The position numbers and the translations under genes are program-made. Positions 9,346-19,281 of a stretch of 64,000 nt of DNA are shown piece after piece. The stretch's first letter is position 1; every line of letters starts with the position of its first letter. A model generated the notes under the pieces. The model saw nothing but the letters and a program-made list of their open reading frames with translations, did no database searches and was not told the origin of the DNA. Origin of the DNA: Mycobacterium haemophilum DSM 44634 (GTDB taxonomy: Bacteria; Actinomycetota; Actinomycetes; Mycobacteriales; Mycobacteriaceae). The stretch spans positions 1,088,607 to 1,152,606 of the forward strand of contig NZ_CP011883.2 in the NCBI RefSeq assembly GCF_000340435.2, read 5' to 3'.

Positions 9346-9619
9346 GATCGTGACCCCTCCTTACCTTCCTCAGGTCCGCCGGAAACTGGCCTTCGGACAG
9401 CAACGCTGTGTTGTCGGCCTGCAGCTGCGTGTTCGGCTTTCCAGGTCCAGTATCCGACCGATACCGGCCAAGTTGCCAGTTTCGCCGTTGGCTCATCTCC
9501 CTAGTGCAGGTAATGGATGGGTCGCGGACTGCGTTTAGGTGATGTCGCCGTTGCTTGGCGCGTTCGAGCGACGCGGTGCAGCGCACAACTTTGTCAGACC
9601 CGCGTGATTGCATGCGGCT

Positions 9620-12600
9620 ATGTCATACACCTGGGGTGGTGAGACGCGCGCTGTTCTAGAGCCGGGTGCACGCGGCCTGATCCGTATCCTGGGCGGCCCA
9701 GGTACCGGCAAGAGCAGCTTGCTGGTTGGCGCTGCGGTTGCTCACATCGGTGCCGGTGTTGAACCGGAATCGGTTCTGCTGCTTACCGGTTCTGGCCGGC
9801 TCGGCATACCGGCGCGCAGCGCGCTGACGACGGCGTTGCTGCGTTCGCGCACGACCGGACGCTGCCGGGCGGCGGTCTGCGAGCCGTTGGTACGCACTGT
9901 GCACAGCTACGCCTACGCGGTCTTGCGGCGGGCCGCCGAACGCGCCGGTGATGCGCCGCCGAGGCTGGTTACCAGCGCCGAGCAAGACGCGATCATCCGC
10001 GAGCTGCTGGCCGGTGACCTCGCAGACGGACCGCATGCCGCGACGATATGGCCGGCCCATCTGCTGCCCGCTTTAAGCACCGCGGGCTTCGCCATCGAGC
10101 TACGAAACCTTTTGGCGCGCTGCGCCGAACGCGGCGTAGACGCGCTGGAGTTGGAGCGACTGGGCCGCGTGTGCCGGCGTCCGGAATGGACCGCTGCCGG
10201 CCAATTCGCAAAGCAGTACGAGCAAGTGATGCTGCTACGCGCTGCAGTCGGCACAGCGGCGCCGCAGGCGACGACTCCGGCGCTGGGCGCCGCTGAACTT
10301 GTGGGTGCCGCGTTGGAGGCTTTCGCGGTCGATCCTGAGTTGCTGGCAGCCGAACGTACCCGGGTTCGGCTGTTGCTGGTCGATGACGCCCAGCAACTTG
10401 ACCCGCAGGCTGCCCGCCTGGTTCGGGTGCTGGCGGCCGGAACGGAGCTGGCGCTGGTTGCCGGCGACCCCAACCAGGCAGTGTTCAGCTTCCGGGGCGG
10501 CGAGCCGGCCGGATTGTTGGCCGACGATGCGCCGTCGGTGACGTTGACCGCGTCGCATCGCTGCGCACCGGCGGTGGCTCGCGCCGTCAGCGGCGTCGCG
10601 TGCCGGCTGCCGGGCGGCATCGGCGGCAGGCAGATCGACGGCACCGGGGCCGAGGACGGATCGGTCACGGTACGACTGGCCGCCTCGGCTCACGCGGAAG
10701 CGTCGATAATCGCCGATACGCTGCGGCGTGCGCACCTGATCGACGGGGTGCCGTGGTCGCAGATGGTGGTCATCGTCCGGTCGGTGCCACGGGCCGGCGC
10801 GCGGCTGCCGCGTGGCTTGGCCGCGGCCGGGGTTCCGGTCGCGGTACCTGCCGTCAGGGGGCCGTTGTCCGCGGAGCCCGTGGCACAAGCGCTGCTCACG
10901 GTTTTGGCGGCGACGGCTGCCGGGCTCGACGGCGAACAGGCGCTGGCACTACTGACCGGGCCAATCGGTCGCGTCGACCCGGTCTCGCTCCGGCAGCTGC
11001 GCCGATCGCTGCTGCACGGCAACCCCGATCGTCGATGGGCGAATTTCGGTGACCTGCTGGTGGAGGCGCTGTTCCCCGCAAGCGGGTGGGGGCACCTCCC
11101 GCTCGCGGGGGAGTACCCCCACGCCGGGGCACCGGTATCGGGCGCGCAGTCAGGGCCGCTGCAGCGGGTGCGTGCAGTCCTCGACGCGGCCGCCGGCTGC
11201 CATCGGGACGGCAAGGATCCGCGCTACACACTGTGGGCGGCCTGGCATCGGTCCGGTCTGCAGCATCGCCTGCTGACGGCCAGTGAGCGCGGCGGCCCAG
11301 CCGGGGCCCAGGCCACCAGGGACCTTGAGACGGTTACCGCGTTGTTCGACATCACCGACCACTACGTGTGTCACACGTCGGGTGCGTCGTTGCGCGGGCT
11401 TGTGGAGCACGTCGCGGCGCTGCAGTTGCCAACCGTCAGCCGCGAGCCGGTAACGACGACGGAGCAGGTCAGGGTGCTCAGCGCGCACGCCGCACTGGGA
11501 CATGAATGGGATGTGGTAGTCATCGCCGGCATGCAGGACGGGTTGTGGCCCAACACGGTTCCGCGTGGCGGTGTGCTGGGCACTCAACGACTGCTCGACG
11601 TGCTCGACGGTGTCACCGAGGACGCCTCCATGCGGGCGCCGCTGCTGGCCGAGGAGCGCCGGCTACTGGTGGCGGCGATGGGCCGGGCACGCCGCCGGTT
11701 GCTGGTGACAGCCGTCGATAGTGACACCGACGGGCCGGGTCTGGGGGCGGCGTTGCCGTCGGCGTTCTTTTACGAGATCGCTAAGTGGGCCACTAGTGAC
11801 AGTGATCCCGAAGTGGCGCAGCCGGTTTCGTCCCCGCGAGTGTTATCAGCGGCGGCGCTGGTGGGCCGGCTGCGCGGCGTCGTCTGCGCGCCCGACGGCG
11901 CTGTGGACGACGCAGCCCGAGCTTGTGCAGCAACCCAATTGGCCCGGTTGGCCAACGCTGGTGTGCCGGGCGCCGACCCGACCGGATGGCACGGCCTGAT
12001 CCCGCTCAGCAGCAGTGATCGGCTCTGCGGTGACAACGATCTCGTCACGTTGACGCCGTCAACCCTGCAGACACTCAACGATTGTCCGCTGCGTTGGCTG
12101 GCCGAACGGCACGGCGGAACCAATGCGCGAGATCTACGGTCGGCCATCGGCTCGGTCCTGCACGCACTGATCGCCGAACCGGACAAAAGCGAATCGCAAC
12201 TGCTGGCCGAGCTGGACCGGGCCTGGCAGCACCTGCCCTTCGACGCCCAGTGGCATTCGGTCAACGAGCTTGCCCGACACCGCGCAATGATCCAGACGTT
12301 CGTCGAATGGCGTGCCCAGACCCGACACGAACTGACTGAGGTCGGCGTAGAGGTCGACGTCGATGGCATGCTGGGCGACCCGCGCGAGTCTGAGCATCAA
12401 GCCGGCGATGCTCGGCTGCGAGGTCGGGTCGATAGACTGGAACGCGACGCCGCCGGCCGGCTGGTGATCGTCGACATCAAAACCGGTAAAACGCCGGTCA
12501 GCAAGGACGATGCGCAACAACACGCCCAGCTGGCGATGTATCAATTGGCGGTGGCCGACGGCATGTTCTCAGCCGGCCCCGCCAGCATGGAGCCCGGCGG

Positions 12601-12829
12601 CGCCCGACTGGTTTATCTCGGCAGGACCGGGCCGGCGGGCGCCGTCGAACGCGAGCAGGATCCACTAACACCAGCTGACCGAGATCATTGGCGCAACGTT
12701 GTTCGGCAGGCGGCCAACGCGACGGCCGGCCCGCAGTTCATCGCCCGGCGCAACGACGGCTGCGCGCACTGCCCGATACGGCCGTGTTGTCCGGCCCACA
12801 GCGAGCATGTCGAGGGGGCTGCGCTGTGA
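9620..12829 (+). CDS. adnA: Helicase-nuclease subunit AdnA
   Basis: About 1069 residues from ATG 9620 (a TTG at 9608 is also in frame). UvrD/Rep-type motor with Walker A GGPGTGKSS (about residue 25) and Walker B LLVDDAQQLDP. The C-terminal RecB-like nuclease domain has GRVDRLERD...VIVDIKTGKTP. Cysteines in CPLRW (about 822) and CAHCPIRPCC near the end fit the iron-sulfur clasp of AddB/AdnA-type nucleases. AdnA pairs with AdnB to resect double-strand breaks in mycobacteria. Its stop overlaps the adnB start by GTGA. A palindromic in-frame insert lies at 11074-11122. Confidence 0.93.
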   Translation: MSYTWGGETRAVLEPGARGLIRILGGPGTGKSSLLVGAAVAHIGAGVEPESVLLLTGSGRLGIPARSALTTALLRSRTTGRCRAAVCEPLVRTVHSYAYAVLRRAAERAGDAPPRLVTSAEQDAIIRELLAGDLADGPHAATIWPAHLLPALSTAGFAIELRNLLARCAERGVDALELERLGRVCRRPEWTAAGQFAKQYEQVMLLRAAVGTAAPQATTPALGAAELVGAALEAFAVDPELLAAERTRVRLLLVDDAQQLDPQAARLVRVLAAGTELALVAGDPNQAVFSFRGGEPAGLLADDAPSVTLTASHRCAPAVARAVSGVACRLPGGIGGRQIDGTGAEDGSVTVRLAASAHAEASIIADTLRRAHLIDGVPWSQMVVIVRSVPRAGARLPRGLAAAGVPVAVPAVRGPLSAEPVAQALLTVLAATAAGLDGEQALALLTGPIGRVDPVSLRQLRRSLLHGNPDRRWANFGDLLVEALFPASGWGHLPLAGEYPHAGAPVSGAQSGPLQRVRAVLDAAAGCHRDGKDPRYTLWAAWHRSGLQHRLLTASERGGPAGAQATRDLETVTALFDITDHYVCHTSGASLRGLVEHVAALQLPTVSREPVTTTEQVRVLSAHAALGHEWDVVVIAGMQDGLWPNTVPRGGVLGTQRLLDVLDGVTEDASMRAPLLAEERRLLVAAMGRARRRLLVTAVDSDTDGPGLGAALPSAFFYEIAKWATSDSDPEVAQPVSSPRVLSAAALVGRLRGVVCAPDGAVDDAARACAATQLARLANAGVPGADPTGWHGLIPLSSSDRLCGDNDLVTLTPSTLQTLNDCPLRWLAERHGGTNARDLRSAIGSVLHALIAEPDKSESQLLAELDRAWQHLPFDAQWHSVNELARHRAMIQTFVEWRAQTRHELTEVGVEVDVDGMLGDPRESEHQAGDARLRGRVDRLERDAAGRLVIVDIKTGKTPVSKDDAQQHAQLAMYQLAVADGMFSAGPASMEPGGARLVYLGRTGPAGAVEREQDPLTPADRDHWRNVVRQAANATAGPQFIARRNDGCAHCPIRPCCPAHSEHVEGAAL

Positions 12830-15800
12830 GTCCGCGCTATAGCCCGGCTGAATTAGCCTGCACGCTAGGACTATTCCCGCCCACCGACGAGCAGGCAGCC
12901 GTCATCGCTGCGCCACCGGGTCCGCTTGTCGTCATCGCCGGAGCCGGCGCCGGCAAAACGGAAACAATGGCGGCGCGGGTGGTGTGGTTGGTCGCCAACG
13001 GCTACGCCGAACCCAGCCAGGTGCTGGGTTTGACGTTCACCCGCAAGGCCGCCAGCCAGCTGCTGCGTCGCGTTCGTTCCCGGTTGGCGCGATTGGCCGG
13101 TATCGGCCCGGGCTCCCCCGCAAGCGGGTGGGGGTACCTCCCACTTGTGGGGGCGTACTCCCAGGCCAGTCCCGCCGTCCCAGCAGCCGTCGGACCGGTG
13201 GTCAGTACTTACCACGCTTTCGCCGGCTCGCTACTGCGTGACTATGGCCTGTTGTTACCCGTCGAGCCCGACACCCGGTTGCTCAGCGAGACCGAGCTGT
13301 GGCAGCTGGCCTTCGACGTCGTCAACGGGTATCGCGGCGAGCTGAACACCGACAAGACCCCGGCCACGGTGACCTCAATGGTGCTGCGGCTGTGGGGTCA
13401 ACTCGCGGAGCATCTGGTGGATACCCAGCAGCTCCGTGACACCCATGTGGAACTGGAGCGGCTGGTTCACACCCTGCCGGCGGGCCCCTACCAGCGGGAC
13501 CGGGGCCCCAGCCAGTGGCTGCTGCGGATGCTGGCCACCCAGACCGAGCGCGCCGCGCTGGTGCCGCTGCTCGACGCGCTGGCTGAGCGGATGCGTGCCG
13601 CGAAGGTGATGGATTTCGGTGTTCAGATGGCCTGCGCGGCGCGGTTGGCCGCGACGTTCCCGCAAGTCGGTCAAGACCTGCGCAGCCGCTATCGGGTGGT
13701 GCTGCTCGACGAGTACCAAGACACCGGACACGCCCAGCGTGTCGCGCTGTCGGGACTGTTTGGGGGTGGCGGCAACGATGGAGACGACGAGCTGGCGTTG
13801 ACAGCGGTGGGGGACCCCATTCAGTCCATCTACGGCTGGCGCGGCGCCTCCGCGACAAACCTGCCTCGCTTCACCACCGACTTCCCCCGATCCGACGGCA
13901 GTCCCGCGCCGGTGTTAGAGCTGCGGACCAGCTGGCGTAATCCGCCGCGGGCCCTGCATGTGGCCAACGCCATATCCGCGGAAGCACGACGCCGATCGGT
14001 TGCGGTCCGCGCGCTGCGCTCGCGCCCGGACGCCCCGAGCGGCGCCGTGCGCGCTGCGTTACTTCCCGACGTGCGCGCCGAACGTGAGTGGATCACCGAC
14101 CACATATCCGCGCACTACCAGCGAGCCGAAGCCGACGGCGTCGACCCGCCGACCGCCGCGGTGCTGGTGCGCCGCAATGCGGACGCTGCACCCATCGCCG
14201 ATGCCCTGCGCGCCCGCGGAATCCCGGTTGAGGTCGTCGGCCTGGCCGGCCTGCTGTCCATTCCCGAGGTCGCTGACGTGGTGGCGATGCTGCGGCTCGT
14301 CGCTGACCCGACGGCCGGCGCGGCGGCACTGCGGGTGCTGACTGGTCCTCGCTGGCGGCTCGGTGGTCGCGATGTCGCCGCGCTGTGGCGGCGCGCGTTG
14401 GCGCTAGGCGGGGGACGCTGCGGCGAGGCGCGTTCGCCGGAGTCGATCGCGATGGCGGCCGGCCCTGATGCCGATACCGCGTGTCTGGCCGATGCTCTCG
14501 GAGACCCCGGACCAGCCAGTTCGTATTCGGTTGTGGGCTATCAGCGCATCTGTGCGTTGGCCGTCGAACTGACTGCGCTCCGCGGCCAGCTGTGTCATTC
14601 GCTGCCCGACCTGGTTGCCGAGGTGCGTCGCGTGCTGGGTGTCGACTGCGAAGTCCGGGCCGCGTCGACGGCTTCGCCAGCCCAGCTTCCGGGTGCTTGG
14701 GCCGGTGCCGAACACCTCGACGTCTTCGCCGACGTGGTCGCCGGGTATGCCGAGCGGGCAAGCGCTACGACCAGTGAGACCACTGTGTCGGCCGCAGCGT
14801 CAGTAGCGGGCCTGCTGGCCTACCTGGACGTGGCCGAGGTGGTCGAGAAGGGGTTGCCCCCCGCCCAACTGGTCGTGGCCCGAGACCGGGTCCAGGTGCT
14901 CACTGTGCACGCCGCGAAGGGTTTGGAGTGGCAGGTGGTGGCGGTGGCACACCTAGCGGGCGGAGTATTCCCGTCGACAGCGTCGAAGGCTACCTGGCTT
15001 ACCGACGCCGCTGAGCTGCCACCGCTGCTGCGCGGCGACCGCAGCTCGGCGGGCACACTCGGCATTCCGGTGCTGGATACCTCGGATGTCACCAATCGAA
15101 AGCAGCTGTCGGACAAGATCTCCACGCATCGTCATCAACTTGAGCAGCGGCGGGTCGATGAGGAGCGCCGTCTGTTGTACGTGGGCATCACCAGGGCCGA
15201 GGACACGTTGCTGGTATCCGGCCATCACTGGGGTTCCACTGGGATCAAGCCGCGCGGTCCGTCGGATTTCCTGTGCGAACTCAAGGACATCATCGACCGA
15301 TCGGCCGCGGCCGGCGATCCCTGCGGGGTGGTGGAACAGTGGGCACCTGCGCCCGCCGATGGTGAACAAAATCCGCTGCGCGACAACGTTGTCGAAGCGG
15401 TTTGGCCTGCCGACCCGTTGGCCGGGCGCCGCGGCGACGTCGAACACGGGGCGGCGTTAGTGGTCGCCGCGATGTCGGACGACATGGCTCATCCCGGCAC
15501 CGATATCGAAGGCTGGGCCGCCGACGTCGATGCCCTATTGGCCGAGCGTTCACGCGCCGGGCGGCGTCTCGCCCGCACCCTGCCCAGTCAGGTGTCGGTC
15601 ACTGGTCTGGTGGACCTGGCCCGCGACCCGACCGGGGCAGCTCGACGGCTGATCCATCGGTTGCCCACCCGTCCGGACCCGCACGCATTGCTGGGCAACG
15701 CGTTTCACGCCTGGGTTCAGCGGTTCTACGGCGCAGAACGGCTGTTTGACCTTGCTGACTTGCCAGGCGCGGCGGACTCCGACGTCGGAGACACCCAGGA

Positions 15801-16194
15801 GTTGGCCGCGCTGCAGGCGGCGTTTGGCCGGTCGCAGTGGGCTACCCGCACGCCCGTGGCGGTCGAGGTGCCGTTCGAAATGCCCATCGGCGATACCGTG
15901 TTGCGTGGCCGCATCGACGCGGTGTTCGGTGATCCCGATGGCGGCATCACCGTGGTGGATTGGAAGACCGGTGAGCCGCCCCGCGGGCCGAAGGCCATGC
16001 GTCAGGCCGCCGTCCAGCTCGCGGTCTACCGCTTGGCGTGGGCCGCTTTGTGTGGGTGCCCGGAGTCATCGGTGCGCGCGGCCTTCTACTACGTGCGCAG
16101 CGGAGTCACAGTCATTCCTGATGAGCTGCCTGATGCTACCGAGCTGGCGGGGCTGCTGGGTGATCCTGCCGGCAGCTGCGCTGCCGACGTGTGA
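12826..16194 (+). CDS. adnB: Helicase-nuclease subunit AdnB
   Basis: 1122 residues from GTG 12826, which overlaps the adnA stop (GTGA) and follows a GAGGGGG ribosome site; upstream readable frame overlaps adnA and is ignored. Walker A GAGAGKTE (about residue 40), DEYQDTGHAQ Walker B (about 297), motif GDPIQSIYGWRGA, and C-terminal RecB nuclease motif GRIDAVF...VVDWKTGEPP (about 1027-1050). In the AdnAB heterodimer the AdnB motor drives translocation and both subunits cut DNA. An in-frame palindromic insert is present at 13115-13163. Confidence 0.93.
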   Translation: MSPRYSPAELACTLGLFPPTDEQAAVIAAPPGPLVVIAGAGAGKTETMAARVVWLVANGYAEPSQVLGLTFTRKAASQLLRRVRSRLARLAGIGPGSPASGWGYLPLVGAYSQASPAVPAAVGPVVSTYHAFAGSLLRDYGLLLPVEPDTRLLSETELWQLAFDVVNGYRGELNTDKTPATVTSMVLRLWGQLAEHLVDTQQLRDTHVELERLVHTLPAGPYQRDRGPSQWLLRMLATQTERAALVPLLDALAERMRAAKVMDFGVQMACAARLAATFPQVGQDLRSRYRVVLLDEYQDTGHAQRVALSGLFGGGGNDGDDELALTAVGDPIQSIYGWRGASATNLPRFTTDFPRSDGSPAPVLELRTSWRNPPRALHVANAISAEARRRSVAVRALRSRPDAPSGAVRAALLPDVRAEREWITDHISAHYQRAEADGVDPPTAAVLVRRNADAAPIADALRARGIPVEVVGLAGLLSIPEVADVVAMLRLVADPTAGAAALRVLTGPRWRLGGRDVAALWRRALALGGGRCGEARSPESIAMAAGPDADTACLADALGDPGPASSYSVVGYQRICALAVELTALRGQLCHSLPDLVAEVRRVLGVDCEVRAASTASPAQLPGAWAGAEHLDVFADVVAGYAERASATTSETTVSAAASVAGLLAYLDVAEVVEKGLPPAQLVVARDRVQVLTVHAAKGLEWQVVAVAHLAGGVFPSTASKATWLTDAAELPPLLRGDRSSAGTLGIPVLDTSDVTNRKQLSDKISTHRHQLEQRRVDEERRLLYVGITRAEDTLLVSGHHWGSTGIKPRGPSDFLCELKDIIDRSAAAGDPCGVVEQWAPAPADGEQNPLRDNVVEAVWPADPLAGRRGDVEHGAALVVAAMSDDMAHPGTDIEGWAADVDALLAERSRAGRRLARTLPSQVSVTGLVDLARDPTGAARRLIHRLPTRPDPHALLGNAFHAWVQRFYGAERLFDLADLPGAADSDVGDTQELAALQAAFGRSQWATRTPVAVEVPFEMPIGDTVLRGRIDAVFGDPDGGITVVDWKTGEPPRGPKAMRQAAVQLAVYRLAWAALCGCPESSVRAAFYYVRSGVTVIPDELPDATELAGLLGDPAGSCAADV

Positions 16195-16297
16195 CGTGCG
16201 CTGCCCCGCTATTGGAGAACCAGCGATCGTGGTTACATAGGTGTCGTGCGCTGGGTTAAGGCTAGGTTAAGGCTGGTTAAGCCGATGACGGATTGCC

Positions 16298-17368
16298 GTG
16301 CGCAGCGGTAGGTTGCGGCAGCGTGGCGGTCTCTATAAGACACTGGCCGCCCAGCCTGGTCATCTCCTGGTTGGTGTTCTGCGTATCCCCGAAGTTCACT
16401 CCAGCCCTGTCCGTGTGATCACCCGCCGAATGGCCATTGCTTTGGTGGTGCTGTTCGCGGCCACTCTTGCTGTCTACCTGGTGCGAAGCGGGTACCGCGA
16501 CGTGCGGGGTGACGGGCTGACATTTCTGGACTGCCTTTATTTCGCGGCGGTGTCGCTATCGACGACCGGCTACGGCGACATCACCCCGTATACCGTCGCC
16601 GCGCGTTTGGTCAATACCGTGGTCTTTACGCCGCTGCGGATCGCGTTCTTGGCCGTATTAGTGGGCACGACGCTCGAGGTTCTCTCCGAGCGGTCGCGGC
16701 AGGGGTGGAAGATCCAGCGTTGGAGGAACAAAGTGCGCAACCACACCATCGTGATCGGCTACGGCACCAAGGGCAAAACGGCGGTCGCCGCGAGGCTCAG
16801 TGATGAGGCCGCGCAAGGCGAGATGGTCGTCGTTGACACCGATCGAACCGCCCTTGAGCACGCCGCCACCGCCGGCCTGGTTACCGTGCACGGCGACGCC
16901 ACCAAATCCGATGTGCTGCGGTTGGCTGGGGCCCAGCATGCATCCTCGATCGTCGTCGCTACCGGTCGCGATGACACCGCCGTGCTGGTCACCTTGACGG
17001 CTCGGGAGCTGTCGCCCAACGCCAAGATCGTGGCGTCGATTCGGGAGGCCGAGAATCAGCACCTGTTGCAGCAATCGGGTGCGGATTTGGTGGTGGTCTC
17101 CTCGGCGACCGCCGGTCGGCTGCTCGGCCTTGCCACCACCACGCCCAGTGTCGTGGAGATGATCGAGGATCTGCTGACTCCGCACGCCGGATTGGCGATT
17201 GCCGAACGCGAGGTGGAGCAGATCGAGGTCGGCGGATCCCCGCGGCATCTGCGCGACATCGTGCTTGGTGTGGTGCGCGATGGCCACCTCCTGCGCATCG
17301 GTGCCCCTGAGGTGGACGCCATTGAGGCCAGCGACCGGCTGCTCTACGTCCGACACGCGGCACACTAG
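16298..17368 (+). CDS. Potassium channel with RCK/TrkA-N domain (Rv3200c-like)
   Basis: 356 residues. Two membrane segments (about 44-64 and 100-125) flank a pore loop with the selectivity filter TTGYGDITPYT, followed by a cytosolic TrkA-N/RCK domain with the nucleotide-binding loop GYGTKGKTAV and an RCK-C part near the end. The architecture is that of a ligand-gated two-TM K+ channel in the plasma membrane. The start follows a 103-base gap from adnB that contains two and a half GGTTAAGGCT repeats. The exact start is uncertain; the next in-frame Met is at about residue 45. Confidence 0.85.
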   Translation: MRSGRLRQRGGLYKTLAAQPGHLLVGVLRIPEVHSSPVRVITRRMAIALVVLFAATLAVYLVRSGYRDVRGDGLTFLDCLYFAAVSLSTTGYGDITPYTVAARLVNTVVFTPLRIAFLAVLVGTTLEVLSERSRQGWKIQRWRNKVRNHTIVIGYGTKGKTAVAARLSDEAAQGEMVVVDTDRTALEHAATAGLVTVHGDATKSDVLRLAGAQHASSIVVATGRDDTAVLVTLTARELSPNAKIVASIREAENQHLLQQSGADLVVVSSATAGRLLGLATTTPSVVEMIEDLLTPHAGLAIAEREVEQIEVGGSPRHLRDIVLGVVRDGHLLRIGAPEVDAIEASDRLLYVRHAAH

Positions 17369-17415
17369 TGGCCGGCGCAAGCGCGGCAGGTCGCCGCCAG
17401 GGAGATTAGCTGAGC

Positions 17416-18348
17416 GTGGATTTCCAGCTGCGGAACGTTCCATTGCTGTCGCGCGTGGGCGCCGACCGGGCCGATCACCTGCGTACCGACGTTGAGGCGG
17501 CCACCGCTGGGTGGGCGGACGCGGCGCTGCTGCGGGTGGATTCGCGCAATCAGGTGTTGGTCGCCGGCGGCCGGGTGGTGCTTGGTGCCGCGGCGGGGCT
17601 GGCTGACAAGCCGCCACCGGAGGCGGTTTTCCTGGGCCGCATCGAGGGGGGCCGCCATGTCTGGGCTGTTCGGGCTGCGCTGGAAGCGCCTGCGGATCCC
17701 GAGGTGGAAACCGACGTGGTGAACCTCCGTAGCCTAGGAAAGGTCTTCGACGACACGAGCAGTCAACTAGTGTCGTCAGCCACCGCGTTGCTGAATTGGC
17801 ATGACAGCGCCCGGTTTAGTCCAGTTGATGGCTCACCGACGAAATTGGCTAGGGCGGGCTGGTCACGAGTCAACCCGGTCACTGGCCACGAGGAGTTCCC
17901 GCGTATCGACCCGGCCGTGATTTGTTTGGTCCATGATGGCGGCGACCGTGCGGTGTTGGCGCGCCAGGCCGTGTGGCCCGAGCGGATGTTCTCGTTGCTG
18001 GCTGGTTTTGTCGAGGCTGGCGAGTCGTTCGAAGTCTGCGTCGCCCGAGAGATCCGCGAGGAGATCGGTCTAAGTGTCCGAGATGTGCGTTACCTGGGCA
18101 GCCAGCCCTGGCCGTTTCCGCGCTCGCTGATGGTCGGCTTCCATGCCCTGGCGGATCCGGATCAGGACTTCTCGTTTAACGACGGCGAGATCGTCGAGGC
18201 GGCGTGGTTCACCCGCGACGAGGTACGCACAGCGCTTGACGCCGGCGATTGGACCAGCGCTTCAACGTCAAAGGAGTCGAAACTATTGCTGCCCGGGTCG
18301 ATCTCGATCGCCCGCGTGATCATCGAATCCTGGGCGACCCTCGACTAG
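17416..18348 (+). CDS. nudC: NADH pyrophosphatase NudC
   Basis: 310 residues, GTG start at 17416. The Nudix box reads GFVEAGESF...REIREEIGL (about residues 196-218), and SQPWPFPRS is the motif that distinguishes NAD(H) pyrophosphatases from other Nudix enzymes. The enzyme cleaves NADH to NMNH and AMP and can remove NAD caps from RNA. The region that holds the four zinc-binding cysteines in E. coli NudC (here about 134-165) has no cysteines. Converges on a lipoprotein gene with an 8-base gap. Confidence 0.92.
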   Translation: MDFQLRNVPLLSRVGADRADHLRTDVEAATAGWADAALLRVDSRNQVLVAGGRVVLGAAAGLADKPPPEAVFLGRIEGGRHVWAVRAALEAPADPEVETDVVNLRSLGKVFDDTSSQLVSSATALLNWHDSARFSPVDGSPTKLARAGWSRVNPVTGHEEFPRIDPAVICLVHDGGDRAVLARQAVWPERMFSLLAGFVEAGESFEVCVAREIREEIGLSVRDVRYLGSQPWPFPRSLMVGFHALADPDQDFSFNDGEIVEAAWFTRDEVRTALDAGDWTSASTSKESKLLLPGSISIARVIIESWATLD

Positions 18349-18356
18349 GGCAGCCC

Positions 18357-19073
18357 TTAGTCGATGCGATCGCTGATGGCCTGAAGGACGGCGCCTGCGA
18401 TCTCGTCTGCTGGTTCAAGGCCCAGCACGCCGATGGACATCAACACTGACGATTTGACGTGATACTGGTGGCTCCATCCCACGGAGCTCAGCCTCAAGGT
18501 GGCGGGATCCGGCCTCTCCAGAGCAAAGTCGTAGGCACTGTCGTGCAAGGCTGCACACTGCGTCAGCGATGTGGCCAACTGATCGAGTGCCACGCGCGCG
18601 GCACCGTCGTTTGGGTACACGGCGACGGCCTGACTGACCTGATCGATCGGGGCCATGCCGCCCGGCTCTAGGTCGTCGGTCGTGCCGCTATACGACACCC
18701 CACGAAACTGTGTCCAGCCGCCGGCGAACGTGAAAACGCTATTTCCCACCGCCCGGCACGGACCGGGAGCATTCATGTTTCCCGCAGACGGCTGACGAAG
18801 GTCCGCCATTGTCTGCGGTGTGAGGTCGGCGAAGTTGGCAATGCGGATCACGTCAGCGACGCTGATGATCAACGATTTGGCGTCGACACGTGACGCGGCC
18901 GTGGTCGGTTTGGCCGGAGCGCTCGGGTGCGAGCAGGCCGACAAGACAATCGCAAGGCCGCAGACAAAGAAGACATATCTACCGTTAAAAGCTTTGTCAA
19001 TCAACGACAGTCGCCTTGTGAGCCAGCTCGCTGGGATGCTCACAGCTTGGCGAGTTGAGCCTGTTGGCTTCAT
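18357..19073 (-). CDS. Lipoprotein with PknH-type extracellular sensor domain
   Basis: 238 residues from ATG 19073, chosen because it places a basic n-region (LTRRLSLIDKAFNGR) just before the hydrophobic stretch FFVCGLAIVLSACS; LSAC is a lipobox, so Cys is the probable lipidation site. An in-frame extension to 19199 adds a long non-signal-like tail. The exported part, with paired Cys residues (CRAVG, TQCAAL), resembles the PknH_C-like sensor fold common in mycobacterial lipoproteins. Ligand unknown. Confidence 0.7.
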   Translation of the reverse strand: MKPTGSTRQAVSIPASWLTRRLSLIDKAFNGRYVFFVCGLAIVLSACSHPSAPAKPTTAASRVDAKSLIISVADVIRIANFADLTPQTMADLRQPSAGNMNAPGPCRAVGNSVFTFAGGWTQFRGVSYSGTTDDLEPGGMAPIDQVSQAVAVYPNDGAARVALDQLATSLTQCAALHDSAYDFALERPDPATLRLSSVGWSHQYHVKSSVLMSIGVLGLEPADEIAGAVLQAISDRID

Positions 19074-19281
19074 CGTGATGCGCGTTTTCTGCGGACCGTC
19101 GTCCGCGTTCGGCCGGACGGGGGCTTTGGCGTTATGGCACGAGCATCGTCGCCCGCAGATTCGGTGCCACAGTCGTATGGTAAGGGCGCCCGGATGCACC
19201 GTTGAGCATCAATTCAGGCGATTGGGCCATCGGCGCAGGTGACCGGGCCCCAGCATGACCATGGAGGTCGGTGCTGACTCG

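Noticed and set aside
12688..12825. Upstream extension of adnB
   Set aside because: It lies inside adnA in another frame, and the overlapping GTGA start is typical for this pair.
11074..13163. CRISPR-like spacing of repeats in adnA/adnB
   Set aside because: Only two copies, in coding DNA, 2 kb apart and with no spacers; no CRISPR array is visible in the window.
16255..16279. GGTTAAGGCT repeats as PhoP- or regulator-binding site
   Set aside because: Only two and a half copies with no match to a consensus I can name with confidence.
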